Part shown: in pieces, positions 34,833 through 46,755 of the stretch
How the letters are laid out: each line of letters starts with the position of its first letter
How positions within the stretch are numbered: position 1 is the stretch's first letter
NCBI GenBank assembly: GCA_018894105.1
Contig: CM032129.1
Location: 27,917,468-27,981,467, forward strand
Source: Jacaranda mimosifolia
Lineage: Eukaryota; Streptophyta; Magnoliopsida; Lamiales; Bignoniaceae
Length of the DNA stretch: 64,000 nucleotides
Direction: 5' to 3'
Translations under genes and position numbers: made by a program
Notes under the pieces: model-generated
What the model was told of the DNA's origin: nothing
What the model saw: only the letters and a program-made list of their open reading frames with translations
Databases searched by the model: none

Positions 34833-34842
34833 GATGACACCA

Positions 34843-36235
34843 TATATATATTAATTTGAGAACCGAGTAATATTAACCATTACTAGCATTTGCACTATTA
34901 TTACGTAAAAGGGTTATTCAAAATTGATAATAAAGGAAGAAATATATACATATATATATATAGTTTCAGAAAAGAAAGTGCAAAAAAAAAAATTAAGAAA
35001 AAAAAGAAACGGATTTCAATATAACTTTTTAATGTCAAAATCTTATTACAAATTTAATCAATAGTAGAGAAAGTTATTAGTTAATTTAGAGCAACTATCC
35101 TCTAATTATAGCATAAAGAAAAACTTTTCATGCCTCATTATCCTATTCCAGTCAAAGTAACTCTCCTATAATAACACAGCAAAACGCTTCAATTAATGCC
35201 AAGTTATCTCATTAAAAATTAGGACAACCATTAAGATAAATTTTAGACGAATTAGTCAAATAGACAAGTACCTAAACAAAGATTCAAAAGTGAAAAGGAA
35301 AAAACAACGAGAAGACTCAAATTATATCTGGACCTTATTAGCGGCTTGGCCAGTTATTTGATATTCTCGAAATTATTCATTTTCTAATGTTAACAATGTA
35401 CAGTGGGCAAATAGGATTTTTTTTCCTAAGGATCTTTTACTTTTTTTCCTCGTGCAGGAGTAATTTATTAAAGAAAGAGTTTTTTATAGATTATCAAAAG
35501 ATTCATTAGAGAAGAGATATAATTTACATTTTAGACGAGCTAAAATGGAAATAACATTGTTTATTATACAGAAGTTTCTATAAAATGGGGATCAAATAGG
35601 AAATAATATTTTGAATCATAGAATTCAAATGATATATACGATCAATTTATATTTATCGAATTTGAGAAAAAGTCAAAAGAAATTGTTTGGTCCCATTGCA
35701 AAGACATAAAAAAAAAAAAGAAAAAAAAGAAAAAAACACTCACTTTTTATCGTTATATCTAATTTAGAATGAAAAGAGATTTTATTATATTTATAAATAT
35801 ATAAAGAGAGAAAGTCTTTTCTCTTTTTGTTTGTTGGCAAGCCCAAGGATTATAGAATTCATTAGATGAAGATTTTTTGAATATAAAGCGTGATATCCTT
35901 CTTTTTCTTATCAAATTTAAGTAGGTGAAGAAATAAAAATAAAATAATAAAACACCTAAAATAAGAGAAAAGATAAGAGACAAAAAACGTGGTCAGTCAA
36001 TAGTGGTCGACAAATTTGTCAGTAATGCGACTTTATTCAGAGAGAACGTGAAATAATTAGGAATTGACATGATAATAATTCAGGAACAAAAAAGTCAAGC
36101 TAGTCTACCTAAGTGAGACAGTGACTTGAAAAGGAGTGTCTTTCCCTACGGAGCAAGAAAGAAGCTTATCAGTGTAAGGAGTGATGTTGATTGAATGCAA
36201 TTGTCTTTTAAGTATTTCAATTAATTTCAACTATC
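34843..36235. other. AT-rich intergenic sequence
   Basis: No coding sequence or transposon ends recognised. Confidence 0.5.
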
Positions 36236-36430
36236 ATAATACAATTTTGAATTCTTTATTTTATTCTCTATTTTATCTTCTATTTTATTTTTTATTTCAA
36301 TTTATTGTGTTTATTCAATGTGTATCTGATTCTCAATCAATTATTTTTATAAAAAAATATTTAATATACATGTCATATATTTATGAAATAGAATAAGAAA
36401 TGAAATATGGAATAAAATAGAGGATTTAAA
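36236..36430. repeat. AT-rich MITE family, copy 1
   Basis: The reverse complement matches 44750-44910. Both share TTCATAAATATAT, the string AATATTTTTTTATAAAAATA, and CAATAAATT followed by AATAAAAAAT. Exact ends are not defined. Confidence 0.6.
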
Positions 36431-37740
36431 ATGCTACTGCTAGAATACTCTATGAGTGATTATATGCCTAAGAGTGGGGTAAATTAGGCTAAAGGAATTT
36501 TAATGCAGCGGAAGTTTATTACTCAAAATATTTTTTGACCTTTCAAAATTGTTTAAGCCTTTTGCAGAAAAATAATTTTAGGTACTAACTGGAATTTGTA
36601 AGTACCAGTTAAGATGTCAGTCAGATCAGTGATAAGTAAAGTAGTAAAAACAGAAGTAAATAGACACTGGTATTTATGGAGGTTCGGCAAGCCTACATCC
36701 TCTACCAAGCTTTCAATTAGGATTTTGAACCTGTCAAATTAATTACTGTGTAAGAATATTTTTACAAATAATGACAGTAATTTGACAGTAAGAGAAAGTA
36801 AGGATCAGGAACACCCTAGCAAGGTGAAAAATCAGCTGCTTCTGAACAGGCCCAGGGAAACTTCTACTACATTCACTTGCACAACCTCTGTAGATTGATG
36901 CACGAGTTACTGTCACTCCGTACGGCAAGCTCTAGTCTCTTCTTCCAAACCAAAATCAAGAACACTACAAAAGATTCCAGACAGTACCATCCTATTGGTT
37001 GATTCACCTATAGGTCCTTAGAGCATCCAAGTGCCAATTTGTTCTCTTTACGGGATCCCTCGAGAGCATGTACGACTCCCGTCCCTCTTCATCACCAGGT
37101 CCTTCGAGACACAAACCGTCTTGTCCTTGTCTCCCCAAGGCCTATCAAAGGCAAGTTGCACTTGATCTTTTTCACCACAAGGTCCCTCGAAAACACATGT
37201 AGAGCAAGGAATTAGCAACAATTAAGCACAAGAATGTGTAAGAAAGTATCACACAACTTCTCAAGACACTTAACAAAGTTCTCTCCTGACTTAGTGATTC
37301 ACTCAAACAATGCTGCATGATTTCTCTTGTATATTCATATGCCCAACCATTATAAATTCTTATTAAGGTAAGAATCTAATGGAATTAAATAAGAGAAAAA
37401 AATAATTTTAGTAATCATGCATTAATTCCTTAAATGACGGATGATTCAATTGATTTCAGAATGATATGATTTCTTTCCTAAGTTATAGGGATGCAAATCA
37501 ATCTAGAATTTTCATGAGATCTTCTAATTATGGAAGGTAAATTCTAGCACGCAGCAGATTCCAGCAAATACTACGTAAACAGATTCCAGCAAATAATATG
37601 GAAAGAAATTCATGCTTTCAACACATAATTATAGGAGAGTAATTTTGTCATGATCAAAACAATGTAAATCATCAAAAGATTAACATACTCATCATAATTG
37701 ATGACATACAAACTTCCTCTAGGTAAGAATAGTTGTTAAA
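36431..37740. repeat. Possible LTR fragment (copia SIRE/Maximus-like)
   Basis: The wording ATGCCTAAGAGTGGGGTAAA near 36461 and a GGAGGTTCGGCAAGCCTACA stretch near 36678 resemble segments common in long plant copia LTRs, and the block is GC-richer than its flanks. I found no target duplication or partner LTR. Class from memory of such sequences only. Confidence 0.35.
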
Positions 37741-39000
37741 TTAGGCTCACTTGCTTACAATGATACAATTAGATGTGATGGATAAATATAAAATTCATTA
37801 TCTAGAAACTACATCATTATCATCTAATATTTTGTTTGCTTATTTGGATAATAGTTTGGATATCCTAATCTTAATGTAATCAGTTGTTTGGATGCTTTGA
37901 ATTTAACTTATGATAAATATATGAAATATCAATTTTCTCCCCCATCTTTTTTTAATAATTCAATTATCTTCATTGAAGGAGTTTAAATATATGTTGCTAT
38001 GTAGTGACTAAGTCTCTATTCTTTTTTTTTTCCTCAATAGTTTATAATTTATTATTACCTAAAAAGGAGTTGATTTGTATTTTGTAAAAATAATCAGCTT
38101 ACAAATTATAAAATCTTACCTTTATTTCACAAATTAAACTATTTTATGTTTGATATGGGTACAGATATGAGTTTGTAATTTTGCAAAGACAAATTTATAC
38201 TTATATTTAAAAAATATCATTTATTATTCAATTTATAGGATATCTTCGATCGTTCTTGCATTAACTTTGGAGCTTGGATTAGTATAAAATTCTTATTCAG
38301 ATTTAATTCGATCGAATTCAATTAATCATATGATAAGTATCAATGCAATTATTTTGTAATTAGTCTCATTTTGTTGTCAATTGGGGATTTTTTTTTTCTT
38401 TTTAAAGTGATTATTATCATCTCCCTCTATTGTGATCTAGGTTACATGTATTAACGGCCGCACTGATGGAATGAAGCCAATTAAAGCATCCCCATCTTTT
38501 TTTTTTAATCTGATTTTGGTTTGCCCTTCCCTTACTTAGGATAATAGTAATCCACATGCTCGATGAAGGTCTATTATTTTGATTTAATTAGATCTTGCGT
38601 ATAGGCCTTATTACTCCACAATTTAAATTTACTATCAAAATACTTTTGAGTCCACATTTTTTCTTTTTTTCTTTTTTTTTTCTGTAAGTTTAACCTGATT
38701 TGACTCGAATTTGGATGTGACCTAATTAAACTTTGGATCGTCCATCCATTTTATACAAAAGACATTGTGACAGAAAAAGTAATGGGACAAATTACGTCAC
38801 TAGTTTCAACCATATAAATACTGTATCGTCTTAAGTAAGCAAGAATTGACATTGATTTAACTGACTATTAATTCTTATATTAAATACAGAATGTGAAAAT
38901 AATGGAAGAAATTTGAGGCAATGGTCAAGCATTTAGGGATTGACGCGTGTCCTTAAACAGGTGAAACCTTAATTGAGCATTCTTTTCTTCAACTCCATCA
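37741..39000. other. AT-rich sequence upstream of the transporter gene
   Basis: No coding sequence recognised. It would include the former promoter of the gene at 39096; ACATATATATCC near 39012 may be its TATA box. Confidence 0.4.
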
Positions 39001-39887
39001 TCAGAATTCCCCACATATATATCCTCCTAATCTTTTTTAGTACAAGTTATTTCTATCTTGATCAAAATCCATAGAACAAACCGAATTAACCAAATATGAC
39101 AGATCCAAATCCACTACTCCCACAGACCGAATCGGCAACAATGCCTCCGGCGCTGGCGGCGCAACACCAGCACCGCTCCCTCGACGATACAATTGAATAC
39201 TATATGGGGGACTGGGGGCTAATTTGAAAAAATACGGTGAAAAAAGAAAAAATTTACAAAATTACCGTAAATTTAAAATCATTACAAAATTACTACCCTA
39301 TTTTTTTTTTTTTTTTAATTTCAGAATTAAGAGGTGTGGCCCCAGGCCACGCCTCTTAATTCATCTATTTCTCTTTGGGATTTTTCCTTTTTATTTTTTT
39401 TATTTTTTTATTTTTAGTATTGTTTTATATATATATAAATATTTTTTAATTTTTTAATTTTAATGTTTGATTTTTTTTTTCTTTTGGGAATAATATTAGG
39501 GTTGACATAGCATTATTTGTTTTATCTTTATTTTATGTAATTTAATATAGAATATTTTATCTTATATTTAAAATTTTAATTAATTGATTTTTTGAAATAT
39601 TAAAAATGAGCCATAAAATATAGTATAAATTTTAAATTTTTTTATAAATGTACTATTTTATAAAATGCAAGTGATTGAAACATGTTTTTATAAATTTACT
39701 ATACTCTATATTTTCTTCAATTGATGCAATATATTAATTCGTGAAGGAATGCTTGTAATGTTTGAACTTTGGCCAAAATAAGTATGTAAAACCATAGCAT
39801 ATAATTATATATTAATATATTAATCAAACATTATTATACTTTTTAATCATAAGTGATGCTTGTAATTTCAAGATATGTTATTATTTT

Positions 39888-40530
39888 GGGCTAATTTATA
39901 AAAATATTGTGAAAAAAATAATATCTGCAAAATTACCTTAATTCTTGAAAGTTTCTAAAAATTATGGTAAGGCGTGGCTATAGCGACGCCTTTATCTATC
40001 TTTTTATTTTTTTTAATCAGATAATTGAGAGGCGTGGCTCGGGGCCACGCCTCTAAATTCGTAATTGCTGCAATACAATTGCATTGAAGGCCACGCCTCT
40101 TTAGAAATTTTTTTTTTTTTTAATTCCTTTTTTTATGTTTGAATTTTTTTGCTTTTAGGAATAATATTAGGGCTAACATCAGCCCTAATATTATTTTATG
40201 TAATTTAATATAAAATATTTTATTTTATATTTAAAATTTAATTAATTAATTTTTTTAAAATATTAAAAATGAGACCATAAAAATGTAGTATAAATTTTAA
40301 TTTTTTTTATAAATATATTATTTTATAAAATGCAGTGATTGAAGCATGTTTCTATAAGTTTACTGTATTCTATATTTACTTTAGTTGATGTAATATATTA
40401 ACTCTTGAATGGATGCTTGTAATGTTAGAACTTTGGCCAAAATAGGTATGTGAAACTGCAGTATATGATTATATATTAACACGTTAATCAAGATTTATTA
40501 TTTATAAATAATATTTTATTTGTAAATGAT
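39888..40530. repeat. Third, diverged copy of the MULE arm
   Basis: Directly after the left arm a new GGGCTAATTTATAAAAATAT begins. What follows repeats the order of the left arm: GGCGTGGC palindromes, GGAATAATATTAGGG, AAATATTAAAAATGAG, ATTTTATAAAATGCA, ACTTTGGCCAAAATA. It is clearly more diverged than the outer arms are from each other. Confidence 0.8.
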
Positions 40531-40548
40531 TACTCGTATATCTTTCAT

Positions 40549-41010
40549 TTGGATAATGAGACTCGCATATCAACAATCATGCAAGTGAAAAATGACATTA
40601 ATTTGTCAAAATTATTGGATCCGAGGGCTGGCATAAGTAGTGTGGAGTTGTTCATCGAAGTTGAATCAGTACGCCCTAATAATATGCAAGACGTGTTATT
40701 GCGAGGGGAACATGGATCCTACATGTCATTTTTGATGCAATATTATTTGGGCAGTACTTTTACATCTCAATAAATTCCCTTGGTAGGAAACCAATATGCC
40801 ATTTAATTTAGTGGCAAATATGGACATACAATTTCACACACATAGGCAAGGATTCCTGACTTGCCTACCAAAACAAATGGCTTTACAAATTTTGAAATTC
40901 GTGATATTTATGATGGTGGTTCTACATCTCATCAATATTCCAACGTTGGTCCTTCTACTTTTCATCAAATTTTTTTGAAGCCGACACCTAAGCCCAAGCA
41001 CATGTAAGAC
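40549..41010 (+). pseudogene. MULE internal coding remnant
   Basis: The first open piece (MDNETRISTIMQVKNDINLS...SVELFIEVES) looks like the N-terminal region of plant MULE transposases, where a VELYVE-like strand is common. A second piece, after shifts, contains NFEIRDIYDGGSTSHQYSNV and KPTPKPKHM. The catalytic core is absent. Assignment rests on position inside a MULE and a weak motif match. Confidence 0.45.
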
Positions 41011-41039
41011 AACAAGCCTACCGTCAAGCCCAAGCCCGA

Positions 41040-41591
41040 CAACATTGATTCTTCCAACTTTATAGTTATGTTTTATGTTTTATGTTTTTCCTTTGTATCA
41101 AACTTCAAGAATAATAAATTTGGTCGAGAATCTCAAAATTTTTATAAAATTGTAATCTATTATATTTCACTTACATACTTAAAGAATAAAACTCATACAT
41201 TATTTTTTAATTAAATAGTAAGTGTTACATATTAAACGCATAAAAATTAAATATACCTAAACCCTAAACCCCAATATTCTGGCTTTGTCTTACGGAATAG
41301 TTGAAATGCAAATTTGGACTTTAAAATTAAGAATAAATAAAACGATACACGATATTAATCATTTTCATTCAAGATATATTGGCATTAACAATGACCATTT
41401 TTTCTCTTAATAACCATGTATATACATGCTAAAAAAGTGAATCATCTCCCATTTGAGTTTAATTCTAAAAGACAATATATAAATATATATATATATATAT
41501 ATATGATAAAGTTATGTGAATGGTGGATTTTATAAGTGGAATAGATAAATATAACTGATTAGATAAAAATATTATGTGACAGTTTCATATG
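41040..41591. other. MULE internal non-coding sequence
   Basis: AT-rich, with a TA repeat at about 41481-41505. A short AAACCCTAAACCCC near 41259 is a chance telomere-like word. Confidence 0.5.
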
Positions 41592-43679
41592 CCAAAATAA
41601 TAACATACCTTGAAATTACAAGCATTACTTATGATTAAAAAGTATGATAATGCTTGATTAATGTATTAATATATAATCATATACTGTGGTTTTACATATT
41701 TATTTTGGCCAAAGTTCAAACATTACAAGCATTCCTTCACGAATTAATATATTGCATCAATTGAAGAAAATATAGAGTATAGTAAATTTATAAAAACATG
41801 TTTCAATAACTTGCATTTTATAAAATAGTACATTTATAAAAAAAATTTAAAATTTATACTATATTTTATGGCTCATTTTTAATATTTCAAAAAATCAATT
41901 AATTAAAATTTTAAATATAAGATAAAATATTCTATATTAAATTACATAAAATAAAGATAAAACAAATGATGCTATGTCAACCCTAATATTATTCCCAAAA
42001 AAAGAAAAAAAATCAAACATTAAAATTAAAAAATTAAAATATACTTATATATATATAAAACAATACTAAAAATAAAAAAATAAAAAGGAAAAATCCCAAA
42101 GTGGCCTGGCCACGCCTCTTAATTCTGAAATTAAAAAAAAAAAAAAAATAGGGTAAGGCGTGGCGGTAATTTTGTAATGATTTTAAATTTACGGTAGTTT
42201 TGTAATTTTTTTCTTTTTTCATCGTATTTTTTCAAATTAGCCGGGGACTGGCGGTGGCAGCAATTTCTCCAATCCACCATTTTATCGTTTGCATGGTTCT
42301 TTGATGCACAACAAACCTTCATCAGTATCTTTACTGATGCAGAACCCAAATGGAGCTGCAAAAATTCAACTAGTTTTGATAATCTCTGCAACAACAGTAC
42401 CACCAATGTATGCCAGCTCCCCAAAGATTCATGGTCTTGGGATTTGCCTGCAAGAACATCCATCATTTCCGAGTGGTCTCTCCAATGTGCAGGCTCCATC
42501 ATCACGGGCCTGCCGGCCTCATCCTTCTTCTTGGGTTGCCTGGTCGGCGGGTTGGTGCTAGCCACTTTAGCGGACTCGTCTGTGGGACAAGATGCTGGTT
42601 TTATCTTGTCTAATCATGTCAGTAGCCGGGGGGCTAACAGCGATTGCAACCAATATCTGGATGTACACCGCATTGAGATTTATCAGTGGATTTGGACGAC
42701 CCATGATGGGGACGTGTGCTATTGTTCATGCAACTGAGCTAGTTGGGAAAAAATGGAGAGGAAAAGTTGGGGTGATTGGATTCGTGCTCTTTACTCTGGG
42801 ATTTCTCTCTCTCCCGATTATGGCGTTTTTGCTAAGAGGTTACTCGTGGAGATTAATGTACCTCCTGACTTCTGTTCCCTGCATATTTTACTCCTTGATG
42901 GTGTATCTCTCAGCCCACGAATCTCCCAGATGGCTTTTCGTCAAGGGAAGAAAACAAGAATTCGCCAAAACGATTAAAAGCTTGGCATCGGCGGAGCACT
43001 GGGGCAGCTTAACAGAAAGCTTTTTCAGCAATTGCGTGGAGTGGGTAGAGATATCTCAAGAACATAACATTTACTCTGCCCTCAAAATCTTGCTAAAGAA
43101 AAGCTGGGCTTTGCGGCGTCTAGCGGCGGTGATGGTGGTAGGTTTCGGCACCGGCATGATATACTACGGCATGCCATTGGGCCTCGGCAATTTGTCGTTT
43201 AATCTATATTTCAGCGTTGCATTAAATGCGTTATCGGAATTGCCAGCGTCATTCATCACCCTTTTTCTGATCGAAAACGTGAAGAGAAAGAGTTCGGTGC
43301 TGGGACTGACTTTGTTGAGCGGGATTTGCAGTGCGACGAGTGTTGTTGTGAGATGGAAGGGACTGCAAATGGCGCTGGAGGTAGTGGGGTTTTTCAGCGG
43401 TTGTACGGCACTTGATGTTCTTTTGATTTACACGTTGGAGTTATTTCCGACGTGTGTGAGGAACTCCGCCTTGTCGATGGTGCGAGAGGCAAGTTTGTTC
43501 GCCGCAGTTATCGGCCCAGTGCTGGTGGCGATTGGCAGAAAGAATGACTTGCTGGCTTATGGCGTGTTTGGGTGGACTATTTTTTTATGTGGATTGTTTG
43601 TTCTTTGGCTGCCTGAAAGTAAGGGTAGAATGTTGTCCGATACTATGGAGGAAGAAGAAGGCAAGGGTTGGAGATATTA

Positions 43680-45015
43680 GGCTGTGATTGTTTGTAAGGT
43701 AATGCTTCATTTTTCATGTTAATGAGATTTTAGGAGTGTTTTGGTATTTTAGATATATGAGAATAAAAGATAATATTGTGATTGGTTGTGAAATAAAGTG
43801 CAATAATTATAGTAATATGATAGATGTATGTGGTGTGAGATTGTGATTGCTTGCAAGATTATTTGTGAGATATGTTTTGAGAGGAAATGAGAATGTTATA
43901 TGAATTTTGATTTTTGGGTTTGTTTGGGATTTGTTTGTATTTATAAAAAAGATGAATAATTTATAAAATTTAATAAATTGAATATTTGATGTTAATTTTA
44001 AAAAATTGCATGTCAATTAATTTGGTGTTTAATTTCCACATGTTTTTAATCAATCTGAAAATTTGGAAATTTGTGTTTTTAATAAGAATTCCAAAACAAA
44101 ATCGGAAATTTGTGCCCATCTGATTTTTCATTAATAGGACAAGAATGCCCATCAAAGTCAAAGCCTTTGAAACATGTGCCACTCAGTTAGAACAAGAGAG
44201 AGGGTAAAGAACAGAAGCAAATAATGCTATTCTTGCACCCTTCAAGATAGGAGGATAAAAAGGGAAAAGAAGAAGCAAAAAAAAAAAGAGCCGAACTTGT
44301 CTTCACATATTTTGGTGTTCATATGATAATAGGGCACTGCCGCGGCGGCCGGCGGTAGCGGGTGCGGCTGAGGAGGTGGCAGCTAGTGGAGTTTTGGCAT
44401 ATGATGAAGCTAATGGGTGTCTTTTCTGGCTCTCCTTCGAGTTCGACTTCTTCCAAATTCAATATTTCGAAGTGGGGTTTCATTTATTATCCCTTTCTGT
44501 TGCAATATTGGCTTCTGATGTTGGTGATGGTAGCGGCACAATTAGCTGCGGTGTGATATTAATGGTGGTGCTGATCAGAGAAGGACGAATGTGAGATGCT
44601 GGAGAGATTTGCCTACCAGTGAACAAAGAGAGGAAATGAGATAAGGAGAGAGAAACGTGCACTGTGAGGCTCAGAGTTTCTCTCAGACAGTCCTAGTCGA
44701 TGCCCCAAAGATCAACTTTAGGTGGTTTGAAATAACTTTTAGGTGGTTTGAATTTTTTATTTCATCTCTTATTTTATTTCATAAATATATAATATATGTA
44801 TTAAATATTTTTTTATAAAAATAATTAATTAAAAATTAAATAAACTTGACATAAATACAATAAATTAAAATAAAAAATAGAATAGAAAGAACGAAATAGA
44901 GGATCAAGTGAACTTTAGGGCTTCACATCCAAACAAATCTTCAATCCTATCTCCTGTTTTCTAGGTTAAAAAAAAAAGGGAATAGAATAATTTTACCCTA
45001 CAAACAATCGCAGTC
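43680..45015. mobile_element. Tourist-type (PIF/Harbinger-like) element in the transporter stop codon
   Basis: Ends are GGCTGTGATTGTTTGTAAGG and, inverted at the right, GACTGCGATTGTTTGTAGGG. The flanks are TTA at 43677-43679 and 45016-45018. Removing the element and one TTA gives TATTAACATCAG, so the original stop was TAA. It is now TAG, with the G contributed by the transposon. The interior (44170-44700) has open frames without recognisable protein and a GC-rich patch at 44340-44390, and contains the AT-rich MITE at 44750-44910. Confidence 0.82.
44750..44910. repeat. AT-rich MITE family, copy 2
   Basis: Inverted match to 36236-36430, nested in the Tourist-type element. The direct phrase ACTTTTAGGTGGTTTGAA lies just upstream, partly repeated within 25 bp. 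Confidence 0.6.
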
Positions 45016-45018
45016 TTA

Positions 45019-45571
45019 ACATCAGTGTCTATAGTGCTTAAAAACATGTTCTGGTTCATAGGGAAAATCAATCCCTTATGGTTTTAAATTCAATCAGATT
45101 AATTAATTTGTCATTAAGTTACTAAATTAAATTGTTAATAAACATTATCTGTGCTTTTAGTTTAATTTATATATGTGCCTCTATTTATGTTTATTTGTCT
45201 ATTTCTACCTTTTTATATCAATTTTGGTGACTATATTATATTTCATAGCAACGATATATAGAATACATAACAAATTTTATGCAACATAGGATTGGGGGTA
45301 CATCATATACAATTAACATAAAGGCCCTGTTTTCCTATGTTTTGGCCATCTCCTAATTTTTTTTTTTCAGGAATGGATTTTGGGAAGAAAATTTGGAGAA
45401 TGTGTCGATCGTTTCTTTTTGTTTTGGAGAAACATGAAAAACGATTTGAAAATAAATTGTTTGTTTCTTTATGTTTTGGATGAGACAAACTTTACTGTAA
45501 ATATCAAATTGATCAGTTTATGGTTGTTTTAGGTTCAATTTCATCCACTTTGATGTCCATTTCTATCAGCA
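45019..45571. other. Former 3' flank of the transporter gene
   Basis: This followed the stop codon before the Tourist-type insertion and probably includes the 3' UTR. No other feature recognised. Confidence 0.45.
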
Positions 45572-45579
45572 GCTTCAAG

Positions 45580-46100
45580 TAGGAGTGTTCGTCGAATCAG
45601 ATTTACCTGATTACCCGAACCAAACCAACTCAATTGGTTTAGATAGGATCGAGTAATCTGGTTCAATCGGATAAAACCCGATCAAAATCAATTAACAATC
45701 GGTTTGGACTCGGGTTCGACTTTTGTGTACCCGACCCGATTACCCAATTAAAACTTAAAATACAATATATTTATATATATTTAAATTTGCATATAGTACA
45801 CTAGTTTCAACATTTTGGCCATATAGTATATATACTAGTTTCAATATTTTACCTAGTTAAAATTGAATTTTTAATTATTTTGTTAATTACAATGTAATAT
45901 ATAATCAAAATAATATCTAATTTTTAAAAAAATAAAATTGAATGGATATACCCAACTACCCAACCCGATCTAAATTGGATTGGTTAGGTTTGGGTCTGAA
46001 GATTCAATTTCATGAAACTCGATCAAACCCAACCCAATTAAATTTAATTGGTCTGCATCGATTTTTCCTATAGACCCGACCCAACTCGTGAACACCCATA
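45580..46100. mobile_element. hAT-type MITE
   Basis: A 521-bp element with ends TAGGAGTGTTCG and CGTGAACACCCATA, flanked by a perfect 8-bp duplication GCTTCAAG (45572-45579, 46101-46108). The ends resemble those of the autonomous-type copies at 2766 and 15644, but the subterminal words are ACCCGA/TCGGGT instead of ACCGAA. Non-coding. Confidence 0.93.
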
Positions 46101-46119
46101 GCTTCAAGTACACATGGTT

Positions 46120-46242
46120 GTCGAGTGGCTTGTGGTTCAGCGGCATAAGTCTCCCATATAATGTGAAAAATCGGGAATTCGAGTCCTAACGGACTTCTGA
46201 TGTGTATGTGTATAAATAAAAAATAAAAAATAAAAAATAAAA
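46120..46242 (+). mobile_element. tRNA-derived SINE
   Basis: A 123-bp element with an A-box-like GTGGTTCAGCGGCA, a B-box-like GAATTCGAGTCC about 35 bp later and a tail of ATAAAAA-type repeats. Flanked by a 14-bp duplication AAGTACACATGGTT (46106-46119, 46243-46256). The pol III promoter boxes and long target duplication identify a SINE mobilised by LINE machinery. It overlaps the flank of the hAT MITE by only a few bases. Confidence 0.9.
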
Positions 46243-46755
46243 AAGTACACATGGTTCAGGCATCAGAATGAAGATCCTATAATAGTTTCCAAATGTATGA
46301 AGGGAATTTATAAACACCATCGTGAATAAAATGTGCTACAGTTCTAAATTATTATACATATCAGGCTGAAATACATTCACCAGTTAATGATGCTATGGTA
46401 AAGATAAAGTTGGAAAAGAATAACAATACTGGCATGTGGTCATGAGTAGATATATGCTATCCAACCAAAAATGCCCTTGGCACAAAACCTGCTCCAACAA
46501 TTTCTCAAGAAATCGCCCGCCATTGTCAATGCAAGAACAAACAGATTACTAGGGATCTAATTCCAAAAGACCACATCCATGAGTCAACTGTTTGGTGTTC
46601 TTGCATGATTTGAAGCACAAAGCTTCTTTCATGCAGACTATGGTAGGCGAGGGAATGGCCAGCTTACTTGTATTGCTTGGAAACCTCCATAACAAGCTTA
46701 TCCATGAACTGGGATTTGTTGTTGAATCCCCAGCCTGGGTTTCTCTGCATAATTG

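Larger units (their letters stand above)
39216..42242. mobile_element. Mutator-like element (MULE) with long terminal repeats
   Basis: A 3,027-bp insertion flanked by the 9-bp duplication GGGGACTGG (39207-39215, 42243-42251). The ends are GGGCTAATTTGAAAAAATAC and, inverted at the right, GGCTAATTTGAAAAAATACG. The inverted arms extend about 650-675 bp (39216-39889 and 41592-42242), typical of MULEs. Near the ends are GAGGCGTGGC/GCCACGCCTC blocks. The paralogous fragment at 7921-8170 shows the target without the insertion. Confidence 0.93.
39096..43680 (+). pseudogene. Organic-cation-transporter-like MFS gene, disrupted
   Basis: ATG at 39096 opens MTDPNPLLPQTESATMP and DDTIEYYMGDW, the N-terminus typical of plant organic cation/carnitine transporters. 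A MULE then interrupts the gene (39216-42242). After it the frame resumes with RWQQFLQSTILSFAWFFDAQ, FTDAEPKWSC, a long extracellular loop and ATLADSS. A one-base frame change near 42585 separates this from the final 362-codon stretch, which has the GRPMMGT loop, SAHESPRWLF, several hydrophobic membrane helices and a C-terminal acidic tail ending at TAG 43678-43680. Joined, the parts would give about 520 residues, normal for this family of 12-helix transporters, which move organic cations or carnitine across plasma or vacuolar membranes. Insertion and frameshift make it a pseudogene. No introns are seen. Confidence 0.92.

Noticed and set aside
41259..41275. Telomere-like AAACCCTAAACCCC
   Set aside because: Only two units; common by chance in plant AT-rich DNA.
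42131..42565. 144-codon minus-strand frame across the MULE end and transporter
   Set aside because: Shadow of the transporter on the other strand; it also crosses the transposon border.
44362..44594. Overlapping short frames in a GC-rich patch of the Tourist-type element as captured host exons
   Set aside because: No recognisable protein segment and no splice signals in agreement with any frame.
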